Positions 12,220 to 23,149 of a DNA stretch of 64,000 bases are shown here, in pieces; positions within the stretch are counted from its first letter, which is position 1, and the number at the start of each line of letters is the position of its first letter. Source of the DNA: Meghimatium bilineatum. Taxonomy: Eukaryota; Mollusca; Gastropoda; Stylommatophora; Philomycidae. Made by a program: the position numbers and the translations under genes. Under the pieces are notes generated by a model that saw only the letters and a program-made list of their open reading frames with translations, had not been told where the DNA came from and searched no databases. The stretch is from contig CM067306.1 in NCBI GenBank assembly GCA_034231615.1, positions 30,822,617-30,886,616 on the forward strand, written 5' to 3'.

Positions 12220-13163
12220 TTAAGTCTCATGTTTCTTGTGTAACAGTCCAGTAACAGTCTCATACTTATTGTGTAACAGTCCAGTAACAGTCTCATGCTT
12301 CTTGTGTAACAGTCCAGTAACAGTCTCATGCTTCTTGTGTAACAGTCCAGTAACAGTCTCCTGCTTCTTGTGTAACAGTCCATTAAGTCTCATGCTTCTT
12401 GTGTAACAGTCCAGTAACAGTCTCATACTTATTGTGTAACAGTCCAGTAACAGTCTCATGTTTCTTGTGTAACAGTCCAGTAACAGTCTCATACTTCTTG
12501 TGTAACAGTCCAGTAACAGTCTCATGCTTCTTGTGTAACAGTCCATTAACAGTCTCCTGCTTCTTGTGTAACAGTCCAGTAACAGTCTCATGCTTCTTGT
12601 GTAACAGTCCAGTAACAGTCTCATGCTTCTTGTGTAACAGTCCAGTAACAGTCTCATACTTATTGTGTAACAGTCCAGTAACAGTCTCATGCTTCTTGTG
12701 TAACAGTCCAGTAACAGTCTCATGCTTCTTGTGTAACAGTCCAGTAACAGTCTCATGCTTCTTGTGTAACAGTCCAGTAACAGTCTCATACTTATTGTGT
12801 AACAGTCCAGTAACAGTCTCATACTTATTGTGTAACAGTCCAGTAACAGTCTCATACTTCTTGTGTAACAGTCCAGTAACAGTCTCATGCTTCTTGTGTA
12901 ACAGTCCAGTAACAGTCTCATACTTATTGTGTAACAGTCCAGTAACAGTCTCATGCTTCTTGTGTAACAGTCCAGTAACAGTCTCATACTTATTGTGTAA
13001 CAGTCCAGTAACAGTCTCATGCTTCTTGTGTAACAGTCCAGTAACAGTCTCATACTTCTTGTGTAACAGTCCAGTAACAGTCTCATACTTCTTGTGTAAC
13101 AGTCCAGTAACAGTTTCATGCTTCTTGTGTAACAGTCCATTAAGTCTCATGTTTCTTGTGTAA
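12220..13163. repeat. Higher-order duplicate segment, copy 2
   Basis: Second copy of the block at 10232-11175, at an offset of 1988 bases. It diverges from copy 1 after about 13200, where copy 1 has the gcctc variant. Confidence 0.85.
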
Positions 13164-13369
13164 CAGTCCAGTAACAGTCTCATACTTATTGTGTAACAGT
13201 CCAGTAACAGTCTCATGCTTCTTGTGTAACAGTCCAGTAACAGTCTCATGCTTCTTGTGTAACAGTCCAGTAACAGTCTCATGCTTCTTGTGTAACAGTC
13301 CAGTAACAGTCTCATGCTTCTTGTGTAACAGTCCAGTAACAGTCTCATGCTTCTTGTGTAACAGTCCAT

Positions 13370-13970
13370 TAACAGTCTCCTGCTTCTTGTGTAACAGTCC
13401 AGTAACAGTCTCATGCTTCTTGTGTAACAGTCCATTAACAGTCTCCTGCTTCTTGTGTAACAGTCCAGTAACAGTCTCATGCTTCTTGTGTAACAGTCCA
13501 GTAACAGTCTCATGCTTCTTGTGTAACAGTCCAGTAACAGTCTCATGCTTCTTGTGTAACAGTCCATTAACAGTCTCCTGCTTCTTGTGTAACAGTCCAG
13601 TAACAGTCTCATGCTTCTTGTGTAACAGTCCATTAACAGTCTCCTGCTTCTTGTGTAACAGTCCAGTAACAGTCTCATGCTTCTTGTGTAACAGTCCAGT
13701 AACAGTCTCATGCTTCTTGTGTAACAGTCCAGTAACAGTCTCATGCTTCTTGTGTAACAGTCCATTAACAGTCTCCTGCTTCTTGTGTAACAGTCCAGTA
13801 ACAGTCTCATGCTTCTTGTGTAACAGTCCATTAACAGTCTCCTGCTTCTTGTGTAACAGTCCAGTAACAGTCTCATGCTTCTTGTGTAACAGTCCAGTAA
13901 CAGTCTCATGCTTCTTGTGTAACAGTCCAGTAACAGTCTCATGCTTCTTGTGTAACAGTCCAGTAACAGT
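13370..13970. repeat. 198-bp higher-order repeat within the array
   Basis: Six-unit pattern of attaacagtctcctg, catg, attaacagtctcctg, catg, catg, catg variants repeated three times in succession. Six units of 33 bases give 198 bases. Confidence 0.8.
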
Positions 13971-15404
13971 CTCATACTTCTTGTGTAACAGTCCAGTAAC
14001 AGTCTCATACTTATTGTGTAACAGTCCAGTAACAGTCTCATGCTTCTTGTGTAACAGTCCAGTAACAGTCTCATGTTTCTTGTGTAACAGTCCAGTAACA
14101 GTCTCATACTTCTTGTGTAACAGTCCAGTAACAGTTTCATGTTTCTTGTGTAACAGTCCAGTAACAATCTTATGCTTCTTGTGTAACAGTCCAGTAACAG
14201 TCTCCTGCTTCTTGTGTAACAGTCCAGTAACAGTCTCCTGCTTCTTGTGTAACAGTCCAGTAACAGTCTCCTGCTTCTTGTGTAACAGTCCAGTAACAGT
14301 CTCATACTTATTGTGTAACAGTCCAGTAACAGTCTCATACTTCTTGTGTAACAGTCCAGTAACAGTTTCATGTTTCTTGTGTAACAGTCCAGTAACAATC
14401 TTATGCTTCTTGTGTAACAGTCCAGTAACAATCTTATGCTTCTTGTGTAACAGTCCAGTAACAGTCTCATACTTCTTGTGTAGCAGTCCAGTAACAGTCT
14501 CATACTTCTTGTGTAACAGTCCAGTAACAGTTTCATGTTTCTTGTGTAACAGTCCAGTAACAATCTTATACTTCTTGTGTAACAGTCCAGTAACAGTCTC
14601 ATGCTTCTTGTGTAACAGTCCATTAACAGTCTCATGCTTCTTGTGTAACAGTCCATTAAGTCTCATGTTTCTTGTGTAACAGTCCAGTAACAGTCTCATG
14701 TTTCTTGTGTAACAGTCCAGTAACAGTCTCCTGCTTCTTGTGTAACAGTCCATTAACAGTCTCATGTTTCTTGTGTAACAGTCCAGTAACAGTCTCCTGC
14801 TTCTTGTGTAACAGTCCATTAAGTCTCATGTTTCTTGTGTAACAGTCCATTAACAGTCTCATACTTATTGTGTAACAGTCCAGTAACAGTCTCATACTTC
14901 TTGTGTAACAGTCCAGTAACAGTTTCATGCTTCTTGTATAACAGTCCATTAAGTCTCATGTTTCTTGTGTAACAGTCCAGTAACAGTCTCATACTTATTG
15001 TGTAACAGTCCAGTAACAGTCTCATACTTATTGTGTAACAGTCCAGTAACAGTCTCCTGCTTCTTGTGTAACAGTCCAGTAACAGTCTCCTGCTTCTTGT
15101 GTAACAGTCCAGTAACAGTCTCATGCTTCTTGTGTAACAGTCCATTAACAGTCTCCTGCTTCTTGTGTAACAGTCCAGTAACAGTCTCCTGCTTCTTGTG
15201 TAACAGTCCATTAACAGTCTCATGCTTCTTGTGTAACAGTCCAGTAACAGTCTCATACTTCTTGTGTAACAGTCCAGTAACAGTTTCATGCTTCTTGTGT
15301 AACAGTCCATTAACAGTCTCATACTTATTGTGTAACAGTCCAGTGACAGTCTATTACTTATTGTGTAACAGTCCAGTAACAGTCTCATGCTTCTTGTGTA
15401 ACAG

Positions 15405-15815
15405 ATCACATTGAAAATGGATCTATAGCTTTATTCATAAAAAGACCTGTTATATTCTGTTCAATTTAAGAATGAAGTGGGTAGAAACACACCCCCAAAT
15501 TACTCTGCGACAACAGGTGATTTTTAAACAGCTAAAAACACATGTAAAAACAATATTATTTAAAACATTTAAAAACAATATTTAAAGAACATTTTTAAAA
15601 AAACATTTAAAATCTAAGTTTAAAAACAATATTTTTGTGCACTTAACTATCGATTAATGTGTTCTGCTTCCAATAACCAATTAGAAGCACTAACCCACGT
15701 CATTCTTAGAGTGAACACAGTATAGCTCATGTTCACCAAACTCCAAATGATGTAAGCTTCTCTTCAGATCTTCTGTGAAGACCATATATGATTTTTAATT
15801 TGTATATTGTTAATT
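15405..15815. other. Right flank of the minisatellite
   Basis: Ordinary AT-rich intron. From gaaaatggatctatagcttt (about 15414) it aligns to 35342 onward in unit 2, which fixes the array insertion point. A local run of short aaaaca / ttaaaa repeats lies at 15530-15620. Confidence 0.7.
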
Positions 15816-15829
15816 AGAATGTAATCTGT

Positions 15830-16330
15830 ATGCACCGACGGCAAAAGTGATTGTAATATTTGTAGGGGATTCTCAATATTAAGTGTGATAGGTAAGGTGT
15901 GAAATCCACTGTCTTCTCCAGGTCAGAGCGGTTACCCCATAGCCTCAAAACTGTATCTTCTGGCCAGATCTGCTGTCTCTGCTCTTTGTATGTTGAGAAA
16001 TCCTGAGAAGTATGTCTTAAGGATTCTGGGTTCTGGATCCACATGGACATTCATCTGTGTATGAGATCCTCAATTGGTAAAGGTGACCAACAGTCTGCAG
16101 TGGTCTGTTCTAAGGCGAAATAGTGTAGTATATTGATATCTTTGGAGGTGATGTATTGCATCATGTTTGTCTTCCACTTCCATTTGTTTCTTCCACTTTG
16201 CTGTGTATGTGTTCTGGATAATCATTTTTGCTTCTCTGTAGGTCAGTAGGTTTCTTTGTTCTATTTCACTTCCTGTTTTTGACAGAACATCCACTTTCTC
16301 ATTTCCCATGATCCCCATCGAGGCCAGCAC
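15830..16330 (-). mobile_element. Jockey-like RNase H end and tail
   Basis: Minus-strand reading: GIMGNEKVDVLSKTGSEIEQ (RNase H C-terminal G-x-x-G-N-E-x-x-D), then TTLFRLRTDHCRLL and IQNPESLRHTSQDFSTYKEQ, IWPEDTVLRLWGNRSDLEKT. Frame changes and a truncated 5' side show it is a relic. The next element begins at about 16560 on the opposite strand. Confidence 0.78.
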
Positions 16331-16699
16331 AGTGAAGAGGTGATGGGGCTTAGTTCAGCCATCAGAGGCTGGAAACTAAGACTGGTTGACAGTCCCACTC
16401 TACCAGGACCACAGTCCTGCCCAAGTAAGCAATGTACTGAAGACGGAGGCAACCAGCCAAAAGGCGCACAATTAATCAGGATGTCACGCACAAAACACAA
16501 TGGGAACATGTCTATATCTATTAATAGTTATTAATAGATAATCTGCCCTGTGGCGGATTTTTAGGCAGGGACGGTGCCAGATCCTATACCTTGAAAGGGC
16601 CCAACCTCAATTACTGGAAGTCCTTCTCAATTGCCCCGAGGAGCTAGGAGGCAAGGGAAAAGAGCTACTGGCCAAACAAACCAACGACCAATACAAATA

Positions 16700-17638
16700 A
16701 TGCACAGGAATGCTAAGGATGTCAATAGCAGAAGAGATGGATACAGTAAACAATTGGAGCTTGAAAACTATCCTATGTGAAGAACAAGTTAATGTATGCT
16801 GTATTCATGAAACACACCTCAGCAGTGATATTGCCTTTAAAATCAGAGGCTACCAGTGCTACCGATGAGACCGAAAGGACAGACAAAAGGATGGAATTCT
16901 GACACTTGTAAAAATAACATCAGTGCATGTCAGCTGTAATTGTATATGGAGGGGGCAGAATACCAGCTACTCTACTTAAATACAGACAGTACAGAATTCC
17001 ATTTCCTGAACTACTGCTGTCCAAATGATAGACCATTGGCACTGGACACAATCTCAGAAAAAGAGAGACTTATGGTGTGTGGTGACTTCAACAGCCACTC
17101 TCAGAGTTGGGGCTATGATCATATCGACAAGAGAGGTGAGGAACTTGAGAGCTGGCAGGATGAAATTAACCTCATCCTTATTAACCAGCCAGAAGACCCA
17201 CGAACCTTCTACTCCAGAGCATGGCACACCACCTCTACACCATACTTGGCATTCCACTCACCAGGCCTTGAATGGAACATCACACATATCATTGGAAAGC
17301 AGCTTGGAGGTAGTGACCACAGACCAGTATTTTTGGAAATCCACAATGAATTTACCAAGGACAGCAGCTCACTCACTAGGTGGAATTATAAGATAGCAGA
17401 CTGGAAAATATACCAGAATTTAGCAAATGTCCTAGCTAAGGACAAAGACATCAATAGAGCAGTGAGCGAATTTAATAGATGTATACTACATTCTGCTAGT
17501 AACACCATACCCAGGGGGGCATGCAAAAACTACAAACGCTACTGGAATGATGAACTGGAGAAGCTGCAAAATGAGATGGAAACATCTAGACAGCAGGCAG
17601 AGAACAGACCTAGCCTAGAACACCACAACAAATATTAA
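16700..17638 (+). pseudogene. ORF2 endonuclease domain (APE type), broken
   Basis: The N-terminal part is in broken frames (VNVCCIHETHLSSDIAFKIR). The intact 232-codon part has RLMVCGDFNSHSQSWGYDH, ILINQPEDPRTF and LGGSDHRPVFLEI. G-D-F-N-x-H-x-x-W-G and S-D-H-R are signatures of the APE-like endonuclease that nicks target DNA for target-primed reverse transcription. A stop at 17636 separates it from the reverse transcriptase. Confidence 0.88.
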
Positions 17639-17689
17639 ATGGAGCAGCTGGAGAGAAAAAGAGTCTCTGAACCTTGAAAGAGATTCTAG

Positions 17690-18925
17690 GAAATTATGGA
17701 ACTGGTAAAACAACTAAATGATGACGGTATAGGAAGAAATACAAGGGTCACACTTTACAAAGATAGAAACATTTTAACAAGTAAACATGCAGCTGATTCT
17801 TTTGCAGAAGACAACGTCAAAGTTAGCTCAGACAAACAACAGGAGGTTCGAGAGAACCAGCAAAACATTGGACAAGGCGAACCTATACCTGTAGCCATGG
17901 AGGTACCAATCACAATGAAAGAACTGGAGTATGCAATATCCAAATGGAAAATGAAAATGTTTTCACCAGGATCTGATGGAGTATCCAATGAAAGGATTAA
18001 AAACATGGGAACTGCTGCAAGGACAAAGCTACTGCAGATCATTAACACAAGCAGGTCCACGGGTAATGTACCACAGGCTTGGATGGAAGCAATAATGATA
18101 CCACTCCTTAAATCAGGAAAAGATGGCAACACAGTCTCCAATTACAGGCCCATCAGCCTCACAAGCTGTCTATGCAAAACAATGGAACGCATTATCAATC
18201 TTAGGATGCAGTGGTACCTTGAAAATGAAAACCTTCTGGTATCACAGCAAGCAGGTTTCAGACAGTGCTACTCTACCGAAGATCAGGCAACCTACCTCTC
18301 CCAAGAGATTGAGGATGCCTTCCAAGATCTGAAACTGGTACTAGCAGCATGGATAGACCTCAGGAAAGCATTTGACAAGGTTTGGAAAGAACAACTCTTG
18401 AAGAAATTATGAAATTGCAGGTTAGATCAAGAATGTGCACATGGGTAAATGCATACCTGCATAATTTTTGAGTTACTTTTGATGATAAGCTGACATGGAA
18501 GCAACACATAAACAAAGCAACAACAAAAGCCAGGAGGAAGTTAGCTATCCTGCAAAATCTAAGTGGAACCACATGGAGAGCCAGTGGGAATATACACTGT
18601 AAAGTGTACTAGCAAGGCATAAGACCACACCTGGAATATGGTTCAGCTGCGTGGTGTCCTGCATCAAATACCACATTGTAAGATCTAGTTAAATTGCAAA
18701 ACCATGCGCTGAGGATAATGCTGGGAGCGATGAAATCAACACCCATAATAGACATGCAGAAAATGGGCCTGCACTTTTCAAACACTTGGCTAACACAGAG
18801 CCATGAAGGTCTAATACAGGCAGAAAAATGTAAGTGTATGCCAAGTCATCCAATGAAGGAAAGATTCCAAAATCTAGCATTGGGGCCACTGAAAAGAAGC
18901 AGCTTTATCCACCAAACTAAATGAC
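17690..18925 (+). pseudogene. ORF2 reverse transcriptase domain, motif C deleted
   Basis: Reads FSPGSDGVSNERIKNMG, NYRPISLTSCLCKTMERII, QQAGFRQCYSTEDQATYL and LAAWIDLRKAFDKVWKEQLL (motif A region). At 18412 the frame stops and within about 70 bases jumps to FDDKLTWKQHINKATTKARR, the connection after the Y-A-D-D loop, so the catalytic motif C region has been lost. The thumb follows as LQNHALRIMLGAMKSTPIID to 18924. Confidence 0.87.
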
Positions 18926-18999
18926 TCTGTAGACAACTTACAGATCTGAAGTTGACAGCCCCTTAAGGTCTGTACCAGATCAAACCCCTTGGAGTGAAA

Positions 19000-19275
19000 G
19001 GTATGGAATACGGATATACATTCTGACCCACGTAAAAGGAATACTAAGTGAGGATGAACAGAACAGTGTGCAGCGAAGGACAGTCACCCTCAGTTTCCTG
19101 GACGAGTAGTATCCACAAGGCTTATGGGTCAGAGTATACACAGATGTGTCAGCACAGAATGCAGTAAGGAATGGAGGTGCAGGTGTATATATAGAATATT
19201 CACACAAGCCTAGAGATATGATCAGAACACCAACAAGGAAATTCGGCAATAATTATGATGCAGACATTAAAGTGA
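19000..19275 (+). pseudogene. ORF2 RNase H domain, N-terminal half only
   Basis: Reads RVYTDVSAQNAVRNGGAGV and YIEYSHKPRDMIRTPTRKFG. The usual Y-T-D-G-S has G changed to V, and a stop (GAGTAG at 19105-19110) interrupts the lead-in. The other copy at 59.9 kb keeps YTDGSAQNAVRNGGAGVYIE. Confidence 0.8.
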
Positions 19276-19405
19276 GAAGATGGTTGTCACATTTGTGGAG
19301 AAGTTTATCTGGATTCCCCAGTCAGATGCCCATTCACTTTTGGTGTCAAGTGCAGTCTGCATTCTGTTCTCTGTAGTGGATAGGTTTCCTGCCACACTCC
19401 AAGCA

Positions 19406-20227
19406 CTAAATCCATCTGCATGGAAGGCCTAAGAAATTTGATGTGACAGTTTTTCTATCCAATCTTTCTTTTTGAGTCTGACTCAGTGTTAGAATCACCA
19501 GTGCATACTCTACCACTGCCACCACAACTCCCTGATACAGCATAAATAGCAGCCTCTGTTCACATTGAGCAGCAGCCATAATTTTCATCATTGCAAGACC
19601 TTTATAAGCCTTTACAATGATGTAGTCAACATGATTTTTAAAACTCAGACTGCGGTCCAACATAACCCCTAAGTATTTCATTGTGCCGGTTCTCTCGAGG
19701 ACATCCCCTCTCAAAGTAACCGATGGCGTGGGCGTGTTTACTATGTGATTATTTAGGGAAAACCATGTTATTGATGCCTTTGATGGATTAACAAAAGCTT
19801 CAGAATTACTGCACCAATCCCCTATACGATCAAGTTCCCTCTGCACATTCCTGGCGATCGCTTTTCTATCTCTGCCCTGCCTATATACCAAGATGTCATC
19901 AGCATAGGACATAGTTCTCTCCGGTCCTGCAATCTGACAGCTTGTAATTTGAACTGTATACACATTAAATAATACTGGGGACAGCGGTGACCCTTGTGGT
20001 AGTCCCAGGTTTATGACTGTTGGTGCTGAAGACCAACTCCCACACTTAAAAACAACCTCTCTGAAAAAGTGCAGAGATAATTCACCTGACAATGAAAGGA
20101 CTAACTTGGAGTTGCAGCATTATGATCATCAAGAAATCCAATGGAACTCTGTTATAAGCATCTTCCAGGTCTATTGCAGCAGCGCATCTCTCTCCCCATT
20201 CGTTCATGGATTTGTGTAAGCACCAGA
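19406..20227 (-). pseudogene. Family 2 reverse transcriptase domain
   Basis: Reads AAAIDLEDAYNRVPLDFLM (motif A), LGLPQGSPLSPVLFNVYT (motif B), RTMSYADDILVYRQGRD (motif C with Y-A-D-D), and TMKYLGVMLDRSLSFKNHVD, then VEYALVILTLSQTQKERLDR. The catalytic aspartates are present, but a frame break near 20090 and the missing 5' part make it non-functional. No RNase H follows. Confidence 0.88.
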
Positions 20228-20238
20228 ACAATTTTAGT

Positions 20239-21461
20239 TTGTTTGTTTGTTTTTCGTTCGCTCCATTGTAACCATCACGGATATCCGTGCGATTTCCGCC
20301 AGGAGCGTGATTACATTGTGCCACCGTTATGCGCCTTGTAGGCCTAGCACATCCGATTTCGGCATGCCTTGACAATTCGGGTGGGCTACCCTTAGCCTGT
20401 GACAGCCTCTATATCTGTCTCCAGGCACGTGTAGTGGAGACTCTTCGCCCAGACGATTTTTTGCTCTCGTCTGACTCGAACGAGGTGTTCCACTGTCTAT
20501 GAACTTGCCTCGTGTAATTGGACATGCTGTGCCTGTGCCCATTGGGTACCGAACCGTTTCTCATCCGTGAGCCTGGTTCCTTAAGGGGAAGAACTCAACA
20601 GATGAGTTGGACCCTGGCTCTTTCGCCCTCTTAGCCGAGGTGTCATTCACCGACATCGTGTACCCCTTGTCCAAGTTCGAGTCTCACACCACGCGTTTGA
20701 GAGCAAGGCGTTCTCGAGCTGAGCGTCCTTGTCCCAATAGCGCCTGAGCCCATCCGGTACTGAACCCTTTCTCTCTTCAAGTGTATTTCCGGTGTAGGAA
20801 AACATGACAGTAGAGTTGGGCCAGGGCTAAATCGTTGTCCCTTTTGTGCCTGAGCGCATCGAATACGGGACCCTTTCTCTTCGCGAGCATATTTCCGGTT
20901 TAGGAAGGCTCGACATTAGAGTTGGATTAGGTCTTCTTGCTTTACCAAACACCAATGAATGGGTCTGGGTCTCTGCCTGTAAGGAACACAGGTAACTAGA
21001 AACTCGTCTCGAGCTGACGGAGCTTGTAGTTCTCCTTTCCTAGGGACTTTTCACTTTCTATTTGCAGTTCGTGCTGCCCTCTAGCACTGTTTTGCCCTTT
21101 CATTGTTTCATTGTACAAGGTATGAAATCTATGTCTCTCGCCATTCATCTACCTTTACGTGCATTTTACATTGGCCGCCCCTCAATGTTCGGACTGGACT
21201 GACTAGCTTCACTGTATGTCGACAGTGTCGCTATATGTGGTGATGCTGGTGGTGTCGGAGATATGTCTGTCTCTTGTGCAGTCAAATCTCTTTCCATCTG
21301 CTACCTCCACATTCTCGGACACGATCCCAAATGATTTGGCCAGAATCAGCTCGAGCTGCTGTATTTCTGTTTCCAGGGTGCACCGCGTGGAGGTACATTT
21401 GGGATCTTGGTTATCTGCTAACCCTGGGTCCGCCTAGAGCAATGCGTTCCCTTTGCACCCC
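20239..21461 (-). mobile_element. Composite retroposon, copy A, inside the family 2 element
   Basis: Flanked by an exact 11-base duplication, acaattttagt, at 20228-20238 and 21462-21472. On its own strand it starts ggggtgcaaagggaacgcat and ends in a (caaa)n tail, the pattern of a retroposed element. It contains three related modules of about 100 bases (near 20530, 20740 and 20846), a perfect palindrome cacggatatccgtg, and the 3' module catgccgaaatcggatgtgc. No coding frame of note. Other copies: 25770-26913, 39182-40256, 39001-40938, and a worn one near 44440-45170. Confidence 0.9.
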
Positions 21462-21471
21462 ACAATTTTAG

Positions 21472-22480
21472 TGACTTTTCACGTGTGATCTCCAGGCATT
21501 ATCCCATTTTGACGCCTGTGCTGACTTTGCAATATTTTTAAATGCTTGAACTATGTTATCTTTCTTCCATTTCCATTGTGCGGCCTCCATGGGCTGAGCA
21601 GCTACACTTTTCCTTGCTCTCTGCCATAGTGCTACTGCTTTCAATTTCTCGCTCCATGTGCTTTGCACCTCTCCGTTCCAAAATGGCGGCTTATCCCAAA
21701 CCTGATTTCCCACTTCTTGAGTCCAATGTTTGTCTTGTTGAATCCTGCTCATAACATCCAATTCTCTGTATCATACTGAAAAGACCTGACCTTTGGCCTG
21801 ATCTGCTTACATTTGTCATTTTTCACAAGCACAACACATGAGAGGTGGTCACTGCCATGATGCCTCAGCACATCCCATTTGTAGAGAGCCATAGAAGCCA
21901 ATGACATCAATGTCAGGTCGATAACCGATATCATCATCACCATCCCTGCTTGCCATTCTTGTTATAAGACCATCATTAATGCACACCAGGTCTGCATCTG
22001 TCAGGACCTCCTCAAGCTCTCTTCCCTGTTTGTTAGAAGCATTGTTGCCCCATGATGTACCTTTCACATTGAAGTCTCTGCAAAAAAGGATCTCCTTTTC
22101 CTGTTTCATTATCTCCCCATGAATTTTCCAGCACCGCAGATCAACACTCGTGTTGCAGGCATACACATTAACAATCACGAATGGGTGCTGGACCCTCAGC
22201 ACCTGTAACTGGATAATATCACTATCCCACTTGGACATATCGACCTCGCATACACTAATACCCTCATGTACCAAGATTGCCTTCCAATGTATCACCTGTT
22301 CTAAAAACACTGAAAACATGCTATCCTGATGTTACCACTTTCACCCAACCATGTTTCCAGCAACACCACAATGTCAGTGCAATACACCAGTTTGTCCAAC
22401 TCAGGTCTACGCATATGTACACTGGCTACATTCCGAAAGAGGACACGCATGTTTTTAATCCTGAGGCTAGCAGTTTTTTA
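21472..22480 (-). pseudogene. Family 2 endonuclease domain
   Basis: From the 5' end on the minus strand: MRVLFRNVASVHMRRPELDK, CTDIVVLLETWLGESGN, HPFVIVNVYACNTSVDLR, ILFCRDFNVKGTSWGNNASN and LVCINDGLITRMASRDGDDD. R-D-F-N-x-K-x-x-S-W-G is the family's version of G-D-F-N-x-H-x-x-W-G. Two frame changes before the linker at 21468-21761. Confidence 0.85.
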
Positions 22481-22789
22481 TTTTGTTTGTCTAGCTCCCG
22501 CTCGATGACCTTTCCTTTGTGAGTCACCTCATTCAGGCCACTTGCATTTGGTCACCATTTTTGCCAAAACTGTGTAATAGCTGTTACAGTCATGATGACT
22601 TTAGATACAGCTCAGATACACGCACTCCATTAGCACTGGCGAGGATCTTAATGAGTGGACATCCTGGTCAGAGAATAATGACACATCACCACACAATCTC
22701 CTTATTGAAAAAAATGAATACATCCATTGTTCAAGTGAAAATTTAGGTGACACACAAAACACTTGTGTTGACATACACTATTTTGAATC

Positions 22790-23114
22790 AAAATCCAGAA
22801 TTAGTTTATTTTCCATCATCCAGTCTTCTATCTCTTCACCTTTTTTATCCATATCCTTGTAGCCCCCAGTTTGGTGAGTGGCCATTAAAGTCATCCACTA
22901 TTAGGTATCTTGATTTCTCTATCTTTAGTTTACATAGTTCTATTTTTGTGGCAGGAGGGCTGTAGCAGTTTGTGATTGATATTTCTCTGCCAGGCAGCAG
23001 CAATTTCACTGTTATGTGTTCATGTTCTCCTTCTCTGGATCTGTTTACTACCGAATTGACATATACATAGTTAGCTGAGATAGTGTGTTGTCTTTTCTTT
23101 GATTCACCAGTCAC
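22790..23114 (-). pseudogene. Jockey-like endonuclease fragment
   Basis: Minus-strand SANYVYVNSVVNRSREGEHE, then EISITNCYSPPATKIEL and RYLIVDDFNGHSPNWGLQGY. D-D-F-N-G-H-S-P-N-W-G is the endonuclease motif, with the normal G before D-F-N replaced by D. It is followed by EIEDWMMEN-like residues before the fragment ends. Confidence 0.8.
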
Positions 23115-23149
23115 TGAGTGTCAGCTCTTGAAGACTCCAATGCCACAAA

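Larger units (their letters stand above)
8160..15404. repeat. 33-bp minisatellite array, about 220 copies
   Basis: The unit is cagtaacagtctcatgcttc followed by ttgtgtaacagtc, 33 bases. The array is 7245 bases long. Variants: catgcttctt, catacttatt, catacttctt, cctgcttctt, catgtttctt; ccattaacag for ccagtaacag; a 31-base unit with attaagtctc (two bases lost); and 22-base units lacking ccagtaacagt. It lies in the CUB 1 b-c intron. Because 33 is divisible by three, long open frames appear on both strands (up to 757 codons), broken where 31-base units occur; I do not treat them as genes. Unit 2 has only gtaacagt at the same point. Confidence 0.97.
16560..19275 (+). mobile_element. Jockey-like non-LTR retrotransposon, family 1, defective
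   Basis: Endonuclease, reverse transcriptase and start of RNase H occur in the usual ORF2 order on the plus strand. Several stops, frameshifts and a deletion of the reverse transcriptase motif C region make it inactive. A second, 3'-only copy of the same family lies at 59765-60700, very similar through the RNase H start. The left limit is uncertain; 16560-16700 may be the leader or ORF1-ORF2 spacer. Confidence 0.85.
19406..22480 (-). mobile_element. Jockey-like non-LTR retrotransposon, family 2, split by a retroposon
   Basis: Minus-strand element with endonuclease at 21472-22480 and reverse transcriptase at 19406-20227. It is split by a 1223-base composite retroposon (20239-21461) flanked by an 11-base target duplication. 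A related plus-strand copy is at 45490-48175. A further deletion joins the linker (KSLKLFW) directly to motif A (CAAAIDLEDAYNRV). Confidence 0.87.

Noticed and set aside
8160..15404. Possible CRISPR-like array because of regular spacing
   Set aside because: The 33-base units are contiguous with no unique spacers, and the surrounding DNA is an animal intron.
8120..15414. Many long open reading frames on both strands, up to 757 codons (for example 12383-14656 minus and 13156-14679 plus)
   Set aside because: They are by-products of a 33-base tandem repeat with no stop in several frames. They break wherever a 31-base unit occurs, overlap each other on both strands, and lie in an intron whose paralogues lack them.
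20239..21461. Possible ribosomal or structural RNA gene because of high GC and palindromes
   Set aside because: Several dispersed copies with target duplications and simple-repeat tails show that it is a retroposon.
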